Assembly (NCBI GenBank): GCA_903875465.1
Contig: CAIQWB010000038.1
Coordinates: 62,001-126,000, forward strand
DNA length: 64,000 nucleotides
Source of the DNA: an uncultured Verrucomicrobia subdivision 3 bacterium
GTDB taxonomy: Bacteria; Verrucomicrobiota; Verrucomicrobiia; Limisphaerales; UBA11358
Direction: 5' to 3'
Positions 51,422 through 60,590 of the stretch are shown one piece after another (position 1 is the first letter of the stretch; each line of letters starts with the position of its first letter). The notes below the pieces were generated by a model. That model was not told where the DNA came from. It saw only the letters and a program-made list of their open reading frames with translations, and did no database searches. The position numbers and the translations under genes are program-made.

Positions 51422-51838
51422 ATGACGGCCAAGAGCAATCCCCGAAAAAAGACAAAACGTGCCAATGAGCGCGACTTGGACACCAAGATCAACTTTCTCG
51501 CCGGCATTGTGCGGCGCGATCCTGATTACGTGGATGCCCTGCAGTTGCTGGGCGATCATTATACGCAGCGCGGACTCTTTCAAGAGGGCTTGAAAGTGGA
51601 CGAGCGGCTCGCCGAGCTGGAGCCCACCAGTTCACTCGTTTTCTACAACCTGGCGTGCAGTTATTCGCTCACGGACCAATTTGACCGGGCACTGCTGGCG
51701 CTGGACCGGGCCATGGACTTGGGCTACCGGGATTTTGCCTGGCTGGCCCGGGACCCAGATTTGAAGAAATTGCGCAAGCAACCCGGCTATGAGGAAATCA
51801 AGGCCAAGATTCGCACGCTAAAGGTGAGCGACCGTTAA
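51422..51838 (+). CDS. Small cytoplasmic TPR protein
   Basis: This 138-residue protein has a basic N-terminus ('NPRKKTKRANERDLDTK') followed by two to three TPR motifs (about residues 30-125, for example 'ALQLLGDHYTQRGLFQEGLK' and 'LVFYNLACSYSLTDQFDRAL'). It has no signal peptide. It should act as a protein-binding adaptor, partner unknown. MtnA follows after 31 nt and may be co-transcribed. An upstream in-frame start at 51395 is rejected, because it lies inside the predicted promoter. Confidence 0.82.
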   Translation: MTAKSNPRKKTKRANERDLDTKINFLAGIVRRDPDYVDALQLLGDHYTQRGLFQEGLKVDERLAELEPTSSLVFYNLACSYSLTDQFDRALLALDRAMDLGYRDFAWLARDPDLKKLRKQPGYEEIKAKIRTLKVSDR

Positions 51839-51869
51839 TCCGCCCGCGAACCGAAGTGGAAAGCAAAGC

Positions 51870-52973
51870 ATGAATGTCATTCAGGGCGGACGCGTCCAAG
51901 CCTGTCGAACGGTGTCCTTCGACCGGGTATCCAATTCCGTTTTATTGATCGAACAGCGCCTCCTGCCGCATGAGTTCAAGGTGGTGGGCACCCAAGATTA
52001 CCGGGAAACCGCGGCGGCCATTACCACCATGGTGGTGCGGGGCGCTGGTGCCATTGGTGCCACGGCAGCGTATGGCCTGGCCCAGGGAGCCCTGGCCTTT
52101 CGCGGGACCAGCCTGGCCAAATTCACGAAGCACGTCGAAAAAGTTTATCAAACCCTTAAGGACGCCCGGCCAACGGCGGTGGACCCGGTGAACGCCATGA
52201 ACGATGTGCGGGCCGTGATGCGGCTGGGCACCAGTGTGGGTGAGCAACAAGTTTTGGCCCTGGCGGCGGCGGAAGAATTTGCCAACAGTGATGTGGAGCA
52301 TTGCCGGGCCATCGGCCAGCACGGGGCCAGGCTCATTCGCAATGGCATGAAGGTGCTGACCCATTGCAACGCCGGCTGGCTGGCGTTTGTGGACATCGGC
52401 TCGGCCACGGCCCCCCTGTACGCGGCGCAGGCCCAGGGCAAGAAATTCCATGTCTTTTGCGATGAAACCCGCCCGCGTTCGCAAGGGGCCACACTGACTG
52501 CCTGGGAACTCGCCCAGCAAAAAATTTCGCACCAGATTATCGCGGACAACGCTGCGGGGCACCTCATGCAGCGGGGGGAAATCGACCTGGTGATCGTGGG
52601 GAGCGACCGCGTGCTCGGCCGGACGGGTGAAGTGACCAACAAAATTGGCACTTACACCAAGGCTGTGCTCGCTCTCCGCCACAACATCCCCTTTTACGTG
52701 GCCATCCCGCTATCCACGATTGATTGGGACCTGAAACGGGGCCTGGACATTCCAATTGAAGAGCGTGAGGAATCCGAAGTGCTGGGGGCGTGGGGCGTCA
52801 CGGCGGCCAGAAAGCGCGAGTACATCCGCGTGGCCAACCCCTCCAGCGGCGCGCGCAACCCGGGGTTTGACGTCACCCCGCCGGAATTAATCACGGGTAT
52901 CATCACGCCGGCGGGTATTTTGAAGCCGGGCGAACTTTGGAAACGGCGGAAAGATCTGGGCCATGGGGCCTGA
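51870..52973 (+). CDS. mtnA: S-methyl-5-thioribose-1-phosphate isomerase
   Basis: This 367-residue methionine-salvage enzyme converts methylthioribose 1-phosphate to methylthioribulose 1-phosphate. Conserved elements are 'VRGAGAIGATAAYGLAQG', the catalytic Cys166 in 'LTHCNAGW', Asp246 in 'VGSDRV', and 'NKIGTYTKA'. The family's usual 'GADR' reads 'GSDR' here, a mild change that leaves the catalytic Asp intact. No other mtn gene is nearby. It is cytoplasmic and sits in tandem with the TPR gene. Confidence 0.95.
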   Translation: MNVIQGGRVQACRTVSFDRVSNSVLLIEQRLLPHEFKVVGTQDYRETAAAITTMVVRGAGAIGATAAYGLAQGALAFRGTSLAKFTKHVEKVYQTLKDARPTAVDPVNAMNDVRAVMRLGTSVGEQQVLALAAAEEFANSDVEHCRAIGQHGARLIRNGMKVLTHCNAGWLAFVDIGSATAPLYAAQAQGKKFHVFCDETRPRSQGATLTAWELAQQKISHQIIADNAAGHLMQRGEIDLVIVGSDRVLGRTGEVTNKIGTYTKAVLALRHNIPFYVAIPLSTIDWDLKRGLDIPIEEREESEVLGAWGVTAARKREYIRVANPSSGARNPGFDVTPPELITGIITPAGILKPGELWKRRKDLGHGA

Positions 52974-53067
52974 ACAATTTAGACCAAAGTCTCCACTCAA
53001 TTCCAGTGCCGTTCTGGCTGCTTTAACTATTTAATTTACGACCGCCGGTTCGGTTAAAACAACCGGT

Positions 53068-54195
53068 CTATTCCGGTTTGAGCCGGGCCCCGGTTGGAAA
53101 ACCGCCGGCCGGCACCGGCACGGAAGCACTCACTTCAATCGTGTCGTAACCCTTCAGGCGATAGATGAGGAGCGAAACGCCCCAACTTAGGGCAAACACG
53201 CCAATAATGACAAAACCGATCAGCCCAAAATGACCATTCAGCGAGGCTACGACGTCCCAAATTAGCCCGTGCAAATTCAACTGGCCGCCAATGAGTCCCA
53301 AGACTTCGATGCCACCTATGAGCAAGGCCACCACAATGGAGACCAAGGTGATGGTCATATTATAGTAAAGCTTGCGGATGGGCTTTACGAAGGCCCAACC
53401 ATACGCGCGGAGCATCAGGATGCTGTCCGTGGTGTCAATCAAGGCCATGCCAGCCGCGAACAGAGTGGGAAACACGAGGATGGACCAGATGGGCAGACCA
53501 CGGCTGGCTTGGGTGGCAGAGATGCCTAGTAATCCCACTTCCGTGGCGGTGTCAAAACCGAGGCCAAAGAGCAGCCCCACCGGATACATATGCCAACTAC
53601 GACCGACCAGGCGAAACAAACCACGGAAAATCCGGCCAAAAAAACCGCGCCGGGCCAGGAGCAAGTTGAGATCCTCGTCCACATATTCCCCACCCCGCCG
53701 GACGTGTTGAAACGTTTGCCATACCGAGACCAGGACGAATATGTTCGCCGTGGCCAAGATCAGTAGAAACAGTGCGGAAACGGTGGTGCCGACCAGGCCA
53801 CCCAGGGACTGAAACGCCCGAAAATGCGCCTGCAAGGCCACCGAGGTGAGGGCAATCGCCACGGAAAGGGCAAAAACAATGGTGGAATGTCCCAGGGAAA
53901 AAAAGAAACCCACGCCCAAGGGACGCTGCCCTTGCTGCATCAATTTGCGGGTCACATTATCGATGGCCGCAATATGGTCTGCATCCACAGCATGACGGAT
54001 GCCAAAGGTATAGGCCAGCAGTGCGGTGCCCAACAGCACGGGATAATGGTGAAAAGCCACGAGGGCCCAGAGCCAGGCTCCGGCATTGACCACCAACAGA
54101 GAGACCAACAAGGCAGCTGTCCGTCCCCGCAAACCGGAAAGGTTCGGCGGAACGACTCGTCTCACGTCAGCGCCAGGTAAAGTACCATTGCTCAT
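53068..54195 (-). CDS. Nickel/cobalt transporter (NiCoT/HoxN family)
   Basis: This 375-residue NiCoT permease has eight predicted transmembrane helices and the family signature 'RHAVDADHIAAIDN' (His68, Asp73, His74). The further signature 'LGFDTATEVGLL' is in a later helix. It imports Ni2+ or Co2+. Nickel would be required by the hydrogenase encoded 21 kb upstream in this window. An in-frame start at 54303 is possible, but the N-terminus before 54195 is not hydrophobic and not family-like. The upstream region has several TACG/TTACG repeats near 54225-54250, possibly an operator. Confidence 0.92.
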   Translation of the reverse strand: MSNGTLPGADVRRVVPPNLSGLRGRTAALLVSLLVVNAGAWLWALVAFHHYPVLLGTALLAYTFGIRHAVDADHIAAIDNVTRKLMQQGQRPLGVGFFFSLGHSTIVFALSVAIALTSVALQAHFRAFQSLGGLVGTTVSALFLLILATANIFVLVSVWQTFQHVRRGGEYVDEDLNLLLARRGFFGRIFRGLFRLVGRSWHMYPVGLLFGLGFDTATEVGLLGISATQASRGLPIWSILVFPTLFAAGMALIDTTDSILMLRAYGWAFVKPIRKLYYNMTITLVSIVVALLIGGIEVLGLIGGQLNLHGLIWDVVASLNGHFGLIGFVIIGVFALSWGVSLLIYRLKGYDTIEVSASVPVPAGGFPTGARLKPE

Positions 54196-54359
54196 AGACC
54201 GTAAGGCCTGCGATCCATCAATTTCAGCCGTAACAAATATCGTAGCAATCGTAATACTTTGCGGGGTTAAGGCAAATAAAATATGGGCTGCATCCCTTGC
54301 CAAAAACCCACCATTTTTAGAAATGCCAGGGCAAGTGTGATTGCCGGTGAGTCATGCGC

Positions 54360-55115
54360 TTAAACGCCGCTCGCCGCCACCGCCGCCGGCATCCCGCCGC
54401 GCGGCAGGTCCGCGGCTTCGGCTCCGGCCACCATCACCACAAACTCGCCTTTAAGGGAACGTTGGGCGGTGAGGGCCAGCAACTCAGCGGGTTTCCCTCG
54501 CAGAAATTCCTCGAATTTTTTGGTCAGCTCCCGGGCCAGGACCACCTCACGCGCGGGATATATCTCGGCCAGTTCGCCCAATAATTTTTCGATGCGGTAA
54601 GGGGACTCGTAAAACACGAGCGTGCCGGGAACGGCTTGCAAGGCCGTGAGCCGGTTGCGGCGCTGGCCGGATTTATGGGGGAGAAAACCGACGAAATGAA
54701 ATTCATCCGTGGGCAGTCCGCTGGCGGTGAGCGCCCCCACCAACGCACACGGGCCCACCACCGACTCCACGCGGAGTCCCGCCGCGATGGCGGCCTTAAC
54801 CACGCGTTCACCGGGATCGCTGATGCCCGGACTGCCGGCATCAGTCACCAGGGCCACCTTCGCCCCGTGCCGGAGGCGTTCAATGATTTCCTCGCTGCGC
54901 CGGGCCTCATTAAACTGGAAATAACTGAGGAGCGGCCGGGAGATGCCAAAATGCTTTAGTAACTGCCCTGACCGGCGGGTATCCTCGGCCGCCACCACAT
55001 CGCACTCGCGCAGCACCCGCAGGGCCCGCAGGGTGATGTCTTCCAAATTGCCAATCGGCGTGGCAACGAGATAAAGGGTGCCCGGCAGCAAAGGCGGTAA
55101 GGTGGCAGTTTCCAT
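54360..55115 (-). CDS. rsmI: 16S rRNA (cytidine(1402)-2'-O)-methyltransferase
   Basis: This 251-residue RsmI methylates the ribose of C1402 in the ribosomal decoding centre using S-adenosylmethionine. Family motifs are 'GTLYLVATPIGNLEDIT', 'AAEDTRRSGQLL', 'VTDAGSPGISDPG' and 'FYESPYRIEKLL'. It is cytoplasmic and of usual length for the shorter RsmI group. A promoter fits the leaderless pattern described elsewhere (TTTGGT, 17 nt, TTAAAT, 6 nt, ATG). Confidence 0.94.
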   Translation of the reverse strand: METATLPPLLPGTLYLVATPIGNLEDITLRALRVLRECDVVAAEDTRRSGQLLKHFGISRPLLSYFQFNEARRSEEIIERLRHGAKVALVTDAGSPGISDPGERVVKAAIAAGLRVESVVGPCALVGALTASGLPTDEFHFVGFLPHKSGQRRNRLTALQAVPGTLVFYESPYRIEKLLGELAEIYPAREVVLARELTKKFEEFLRGKPAELLALTAQRSLKGEFVVMVAGAEAADLPRGGMPAAVAASGV

Positions 55116-55121
55116 CCGGTC

Positions 55122-55150
55122 ATTTAAGCAAAAAACGGACGGAAACCAAA
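55122..55150 (-). promoter_or_regulatory. Predicted promoter of rsmI
   Basis: On the minus strand TTTGGT (55145-55150), a 17-nt spacer and TTAAAT (55122-55127). Six bases separate the -10 box from the ATG. Confidence 0.45.
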
Positions 55151-55206
55151 CGAAACATCATTTTGAATTTTTCGTGTCCTTTTGGGTCTATTTATGGTTA
55201 GATTTT

Positions 55207-55764
55207 ATGATGAAATTGTCTCTGCTGGCCATCTGCCTGGGTTTAGGCGTGAGTTTGGCCAATATTTACGGGCTGCTGCAGCCGGGAAAATGCTCCACCC
55301 TGGCGCGCCAGTTTCCGCGCTCCCAGCCCGCGGGCTGGGTCTTGATGCTCCTGGGCACGGCCTGGTTTCTGTACATTCTGAATTACGAGCCGATTGCTGA
55401 TTTTTCGGCTTATAAAAACGTCATGATGCTGGGGTTTGGTGCCGTGGGGCTGCTGGCCTGCATCTTCGTGCAGGACTTTTTGGCCGTGCGCGGACTGGCG
55501 ATTTTGCTGATGCTCCTCGGCAAATTAATGGTGGATACGGGCCGGCCGCATTTGGGTGAATCCCCATGCGTCCTGATTATCCAAGCGCTGGCTTACGTCT
55601 ACGTCATCGCGGGCATGTGGCTGACCGTAAACCCGTGGCGGCTGCGCGACTGGCTGAACTGGCTGACGGCCACCGAGCAGCGTTTGCGCCTGGTCAGCGG
55701 TGTGCGCCTGGTGGCTGGCCTGGGCCTGGTCGCGCTGGGGTTGACGGTGTTCCGCAACATGTGA
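55207..55764 (+). CDS. Multi-pass membrane protein of unknown function
   Basis: This 185-residue protein has about six hydrophobic helices (residues 1-20, 40-58, 72-90, 95-112, 120-142 and 163-183) and a few charged loops. I do not recognise a family. The 'PAGWVLMLLGTAWFLYIL' and 'KLMVDTGRPHLGE' segments may help identify homologues. ATG 55207 is chosen because the 43 residues upstream in frame are polar and overlap the rsmI promoter region. pdxH follows after 10 nt, so the two genes form a likely operon. Confidence 0.75.
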   Translation: MMKLSLLAICLGLGVSLANIYGLLQPGKCSTLARQFPRSQPAGWVLMLLGTAWFLYILNYEPIADFSAYKNVMMLGFGAVGLLACIFVQDFLAVRGLAILLMLLGKLMVDTGRPHLGESPCVLIIQALAYVYVIAGMWLTVNPWRLRDWLNWLTATEQRLRLVSGVRLVAGLGLVALGLTVFRNM

Positions 55765-55774
55765 CCGACCAACC

Positions 55775-56473
55775 ATGAACCTGGCCGACTTGCGGGAAAA
55801 TTACCGGCGGGGTCAGCTGGACCATCCGGATCTCGTTGCCAATCCCCTCCGGCAGTTTGAACTGTGGTTTGCCACCGCCGCCGGGGTGGGCGGTCGCTGG
55901 CGCCGCATCTGTATTGCCGCTTACAAATTGTGGCAGGCCATCATCGGGCGACCTCCGACCGATGTGAATGCCATGGTGCTCGCCACCGTCAACGGCCAGG
56001 GCGAACCCTCCACCCGGAATGTGCTGCTCAAAGGGGTGGATGATCGCGGCTTCATTTTTTTTACCAATTACGAAAGCCGCAAAGGCCGGGAACTGGCGGA
56101 AAACCCCCATGCGGCGCTAACCTTTTACTGGCCGGATTTGGAGCGGCAGGTCTGCGTGGCGGGCACGGCGAGCAAATTGCCGGTGGCGGAATCCGAGGCG
56201 TATTTCCGCAGCCGTCCCCGGGACAGCCAGCTGGGGGCCTGGGCCTCCAACCAAAGCCAAATCGTGCCGGACCGGGCAGCCCTGGAGCAACAGTGGCAGG
56301 CAACCGCCGCGCGCTTCCCCGGAGCAGTACCCCTGCCCCCCAATTGGGGCGGTTTTATTTTAAAACCTGAACGACTGGAATTTTGGCAGGGGCGTGCCGG
56401 CAGATTGCATGACCGGTTTCGTTATGCCCACCAGACCGATGGCACTTGGAAATTGGACCGGCTTTCCCCTTGA
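55775..56473 (+). CDS. pdxH: Pyridoxamine 5'-phosphate oxidase
   Basis: This 232-residue FMN-dependent enzyme makes pyridoxal 5'-phosphate, the cofactor used by KamA-type enzymes and others. Motifs are 'NVLLKGVDDRGFIFFTNYESRKG', shown here in part as 'FFTNYESRKG', 'LERQVCVAGTASK', 'FRSRPRDSQLGAWAS' and the C-terminal 'FWQGRAGRLHDR', which holds the substrate-binding Arg and His. An insertion of about 20 residues rich in Trp, Arg and Ala sits between 'NPLRQFE' and 'TDVNAM' (about residues 29-66), longer than in E. coli PdxH. Confidence 0.93.
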   Translation: MNLADLRENYRRGQLDHPDLVANPLRQFELWFATAAGVGGRWRRICIAAYKLWQAIIGRPPTDVNAMVLATVNGQGEPSTRNVLLKGVDDRGFIFFTNYESRKGRELAENPHAALTFYWPDLERQVCVAGTASKLPVAESEAYFRSRPRDSQLGAWASNQSQIVPDRAALEQQWQATAARFPGAVPLPPNWGGFILKPERLEFWQGRAGRLHDRFRYAHQTDGTWKLDRLSP

Positions 56474-56513
56474 TGACGGGCCATCTCCCTGCGCGACCAG
56501 CTGGCTCGTGCCT

Positions 56514-59500
56514 TCAAGGGTAGATCAAACGGTAATACGCATTCAAGTTAGCGGTGCCCAGGGGGAGGTTGGTGGCTGTGACCAGGGCGGTGCCGGCGAC
56601 CGTATCCCAGTCGGTGGGGTTGCCGCTCAGGCCCAGGTCGAGGTGGTTGGTTTGGACCAGCAGGCGCCAGCCGAGATGGTCGCCGGGCCAGAACAGGTTC
56701 AAACGTCCATTGGCAACGGAATACCCCAGCGCGGGGGGCACTAGGTTTACCGCCAGCACCACCGCAATGGAACCATCCAACGCCAGGCGGTTGGCCCAAG
56801 TCAGGCCTGCACCTGGAGCGGGCACCACCGTCAGGCTGCTGCCACCCACCAGCGGCTGGTTGAAGAGTTTGAAGGTGTCACCCAAGGCGAACACCGGTCC
56901 GGAATTCGTCAGGGTCAGGGTGCCGGTGCCATTATTGATCAGGGTGCCCGCCACCGAAATCAGGGTATTGGATGGAGTGAGCGACTTATTAACAGGAAGG
57001 AGCAGATTGCCGGACAAAGTCAGGTTGCTGTTGATGGTCAGGCCCGGGGAAAAGATCCCCGGTGCGAGCGTGGAGCCCGGGTTGATCCACACGTTGCCGT
57101 TGATTTTACCGTAACCACCCAGGGCAGCACCGGACTGGACCTGGAGGTTGCTAGCGGCGAGCGAGCCGTTGACCAGGAGGGTGCCGTTGCTGACCACGGT
57201 GGAGCCGGTATAGGTGCTGATCCCGCTCAAAGTCAGGGTTCCGGAACCGGTCTTGGTCAAACCGCCCCCGCCAAAATTCAAGAGAGGCTGGCCGATGGTG
57301 ATGGCAAAGCCACCATCGTTGATCACCGCGCCGCCCGCTGAGACGCGGGCCGCCGTCAGACCGGTGAGAAAATGGGTGGAGGCCGCGCTGGCCGTGAGGG
57401 TGCCGCCATTGAAATTGAGGATGGAGGTGGCGGCTGGTAGGGCGGTCACCACAGCCGGGGCGGTGAGATTGCCCCCATTTAAAGTGACCGTGCCCACCGT
57501 GGCGGCAGTGCCATCCGAATTGCCGAGCACGAGATTGCCGGCGGTGATAAACTGGCCGTTTCCGGACAGGTTCAGACTGCCCGTGCCCAACTCCCCGATC
57601 AGCGTGCTGCGGGCCGAATTGGTCACCGCCACCGTGCCGCCAGAAATATTCAAAGTGCCCACGGAACCGGCCTGCCGGCCCACGGCCAGGTACGAGGAAA
57701 AAACCGCACTGCCGCCGCTCACCGTGAGCGTGCCGGTGCCGTAACCGCCGATCCAGGCGTTGCCGAGGTTTTTGACGGCCAGGGAACCGCCCGAGAGGTT
57801 GTATACCCCCACCCCGGTGGCACTGGCCGCGCTGCGGCCACCGAGAATCCACACGCCGTCACTGGCGCTCAGGGTGGCCAGGGATCCGCCGGTTTGGGTG
57901 ACGCTGCCCCGCGCATTGGAACCAGTGGCGTTGGCCGCCCCCACATACAGGGTATTGGCACTAAGTGTGGCGGTGCCCCCCAAGTTCAGCGTTCCCGAAC
58001 TGCTGCCGGTGTCGCCCAGATTCAAGTCGCCGCCAGCCGTGACGCTGGCATTGTCTTTCAGGGTCAGGGTGGCCGTGCCGCTGGCACCGATATCCAGGTA
58101 AGTGGCCGGATTATTCAGGGTGGAATTATTCGCCAGCACCAGCGTGCTCGTGGACCCGGCGCTTTCGCCACAGAGAAAGCCCGTGTTGCCGGCCCCGGTG
58201 TCGGTGACCGCGGAATTGCCCGCCAAACTGATCGTTTGCCGGGCGTTGTTGCCGGCCAGCCCGCCATCCCAACCACAGGACCAGTGAGCCACGTTCAGGG
58301 TGGCGTTGGTCAGTATCAGGGCGTAGGTATTGCCAATGGCCCCACCCGCGCGGCCAATGGCGAAGTAATTGTTGGTGACGTTCACCGTGGCATTCGAGAT
58401 CACCAGCGTGGCCCCGCTGGCGGCACTGTTGCCGAGATAGAATTCGCCTTCCCCGGCAAAAGTGGTGGGGGCGGCCAGCACCAGGGTGCCTTGCTGGATT
58501 TGGGAAGGGCCGCCAAAGGCATTGGTATTGGCCAGGGTCCAGGTGCCAGGGCCCTGTTTGAGCAAGGCCACGGAGTTGATGCTGCCCCGGCCAGTGAACG
58601 TATAACTCAGGGCATTGTTGGTCACCGTCAGGGAACCAGGACTGACATTGGTGATCAGGTTCAGGGTGGCGGTGCCGGCGGCGGTATCATTAAAAGTGAG
58701 GGTGGCGCCCTCTTGATAACCGGCGGGGACGTGGCTGGCAGTCCACCAGTTGGTGGTGGCCCCGAAGTCCCATGCGCCCGTGGGAACGCCATTGGTCGCG
58801 CCGTTCCAAATCAAACCGGGCGGGGCCAGGGCGGGCAGCGCCTGGATTTCCGCCGCGCTCAAGGCGCGCCCGTAGACCCGGACATCCGCGATGGTGCCTT
58901 GAAAATATTCCACCGCCCCGGGCAAATCGGCACCGATGGTCAGGGGTTCATTCACCACGCCAAATTGAAGCGCTGCCGTGGGTTGGTAGGCATCCAGCTG
59001 GCCATTGATATAAAAGCGAATGGTGGTGCCATCATACGTCACGGCCACCCGCTGCCATTGGTTGAGCGCGAGCTTCATGCTAGAATTCCACGAATTGCCG
59101 CCCACGCTCGCGGGGGGCGGTCCAAAATTGGCGGTAAAGCGCAGGGCGCCATCGCTCCAGAGTTGCAGGGCGTAAGGCTCAGTGTTCGTGCCTTTGCAAA
59201 CGATGCCGGCCCAGGCGGTGAAGCTGGCCGGACGAATCCAGGCCGTCAGGGTGAGGGCGGTTTGCACATCGTTGCCCACGGAGGCACCACAGTTCACATA
59301 GCTGTTGCTGCCGTTCAAAGACAGGCCCGGCTGGGACCAGGTGGGCGAGCCGACGAGATTTCCCGGCGTGGACACGATCTGATTGGCGGCATTTGTGCCG
59401 GCGTTTTCGGTGAGGAGAAACTGGGCATCAAGAAAGTTGGTGTCATCAGATATCCAGGAACCAATGGGCACCGGCGCCCCAAACAGTGGCAGGCCACTGG

Positions 59501-60398
59501 CATCCCAGGCCAGCCGCTGGATGCGCAATTGCCGGTATCCGCCACAGCCCTGGCCACTAAGGTTGTTGGCATGGTAAATATTCCAATACTGGCCGGCGGC
59601 ATTCGTGAAAATGCCGTTATGGCCTGGTCCGTAGGCCCCGGTTTGCTGGCTGAAAACCGGGCCGGTCTTGGTCCAGGAGGCCGGATCAAGCAGGTTGGTG
59701 CCGGTCAGCGTGAGCAGGCCGAGGCAGTAATTATCCGTCCAGCAGCCACTGGCAGAGTAGTCAATGAAGGTGCGGCCATTACGGGTGAAGCCGAACGGAC
59801 CTTCATTCACCGCCGGCGGCGCGCCATTGACTTCCCAAGACTGCACCGGCGCCGAAATCTGTACCGGTGCACCGCTCACGGTGTAGGGGTTGTTCATCGG
59901 GGCGATATAAATATTCTGTGTGCCGGAGGGGCTGCCGGAAAAAACGAAATAAAGCTGCCCGTTGGTGGCGGCAAAAACACTGCCATCAATGTTCCAATAA
60001 CTGTTGAACAAGACGCCCAGGATGGTGTAAGGCCCGGCGGCATTGGTGCCCGTGCTTTGGGCGACGTAATTCCGGTGATTATTGCCATTGCTATCCGCCG
60101 CCAGGCTGTAATACAGATACCAGCGGTTGTTAAACCAATGAATTTCTGGAGCCCAGACATTGTTGCAACCGGGCGACAGGATGACTTGATCCAATGCGAA
60201 AACCAGCCCGCCCATGGTGGCCGACTGGCGCAAGTGGATGTTGCAGCCATCGCTTTGCACCAAATTGAACAGGCCATCTTTGAAGTCCACCTGTGGGTCC
60301 TGCCCCTGCATCAGTGGCAGGGTAAAAGTGGCGGCGGACATTAAAACGGGCAGGCACAGCAAGCTGGCATAGACCGTCAATCGAGCAATAAATTTCAT
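56514..60398 (-). CDS. Giant secreted GH43-LamG-beta-strand-repeat protein
   Basis: This 1294-residue exported protein has four parts. After a signal peptide (about residues 1-22) comes a GH43-type propeller (about 23-330) with acids in 'DPQVDFKDG', 'NIDGSVFAATNG' and 'AVNEGPFGFTRNG', so the base, modulator and acid residues look intact. Next is a LamG/concanavalin-like domain (about 345-535). Then a long run of autotransporter-associated beta-strand repeats follows (about 545-1215), including 'GGLTKTGSGTLTLSG'. A C-terminal domain of about 75 residues ends 'NAYYRLIYP'. It probably attacks arabinose-containing polymers while attached to the cell surface. ATG 60398 gives the signal peptide. 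Confidence 0.9.
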   Translation of the reverse strand: MKFIARLTVYASLLCLPVLMSAATFTLPLMQGQDPQVDFKDGLFNLVQSDGCNIHLRQSATMGGLVFALDQVILSPGCNNVWAPEIHWFNNRWYLYYSLAADSNGNNHRNYVAQSTGTNAAGPYTILGVLFNSYWNIDGSVFAATNGQLYFVFSGSPSGTQNIYIAPMNNPYTVSGAPVQISAPVQSWEVNGAPPAVNEGPFGFTRNGRTFIDYSASGCWTDNYCLGLLTLTGTNLLDPASWTKTGPVFSQQTGAYGPGHNGIFTNAAGQYWNIYHANNLSGQGCGGYRQLRIQRLAWDASGLPLFGAPVPIGSWISDDTNFLDAQFLLTENAGTNAANQIVSTPGNLVGSPTWSQPGLSLNGSNSYVNCGASVGNDVQTALTLTAWIRPASFTAWAGIVCKGTNTEPYALQLWSDGALRFTANFGPPPASVGGNSWNSSMKLALNQWQRVAVTYDGTTIRFYINGQLDAYQPTAALQFGVVNEPLTIGADLPGAVEYFQGTIADVRVYGRALSAAEIQALPALAPPGLIWNGATNGVPTGAWDFGATTNWWTASHVPAGYQEGATLTFNDTAAGTATLNLITNVSPGSLTVTNNALSYTFTGRGSINSVALLKQGPGTWTLANTNAFGGPSQIQQGTLVLAAPTTFAGEGEFYLGNSAASGATLVISNATVNVTNNYFAIGRAGGAIGNTYALILTNATLNVAHWSCGWDGGLAGNNARQTISLAGNSAVTDTGAGNTGFLCGESAGSTSTLVLANNSTLNNPATYLDIGASGTATLTLKDNASVTAGGDLNLGDTGSSSGTLNLGGTATLSANTLYVGAANATGSNARGSVTQTGGSLATLSASDGVWILGGRSAASATGVGVYNLSGGSLAVKNLGNAWIGGYGTGTLTVSGGSAVFSSYLAVGRQAGSVGTLNISGGTVAVTNSARSTLIGELGTGSLNLSGNGQFITAGNLVLGNSDGTAATVGTVTLNGGNLTAPAVVTALPAATSILNFNGGTLTASAASTHFLTGLTAARVSAGGAVINDGGFAITIGQPLLNFGGGGLTKTGSGTLTLSGISTYTGSTVVSNGTLLVNGSLAASNLQVQSGAALGGYGKINGNVWINPGSTLAPGIFSPGLTINSNLTLSGNLLLPVNKSLTPSNTLISVAGTLINNGTGTLTLTNSGPVFALGDTFKLFNQPLVGGSSLTVVPAPGAGLTWANRLALDGSIAVVLAVNLVPPALGYSVANGRLNLFWPGDHLGWRLLVQTNHLDLGLSGNPTDWDTVAGTALVTATNLPLGTANLNAYYRLIYP

Positions 60399-60590
60399 GT
60401 GTTTTTCGCCAAGCCAACCATTCGCCATCGGCGGGCGTGACTGGATTAGTCTTTAAAGTATCATGGGCGGCGCTCAACCGCATGTGGCATAAAGGGGCCA
60501 CAATATTTTTATAAAGGGACTCAATACAAGGCGGTGTTCCGCCCCTCATTAACGTCAAACTCCAGGACAACGGGTTGTCCGTTTCCCAAA

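Noticed and set aside
53045-53066. A 6-bp inverted repeat between the convergent mtnA and NiCoT genes
   Set aside because: The stem is short, the loop is 10 nt and no U-tract follows, so I did not call it a terminator.
57894-60344. An 816-codon open frame on the plus strand opposite the giant GH43-LamG gene
   Set aside because: It is the antisense shadow of a GC-rich, Gly/Thr/Asn-rich repeat gene; it has no domain, no start context and an implausible composition.
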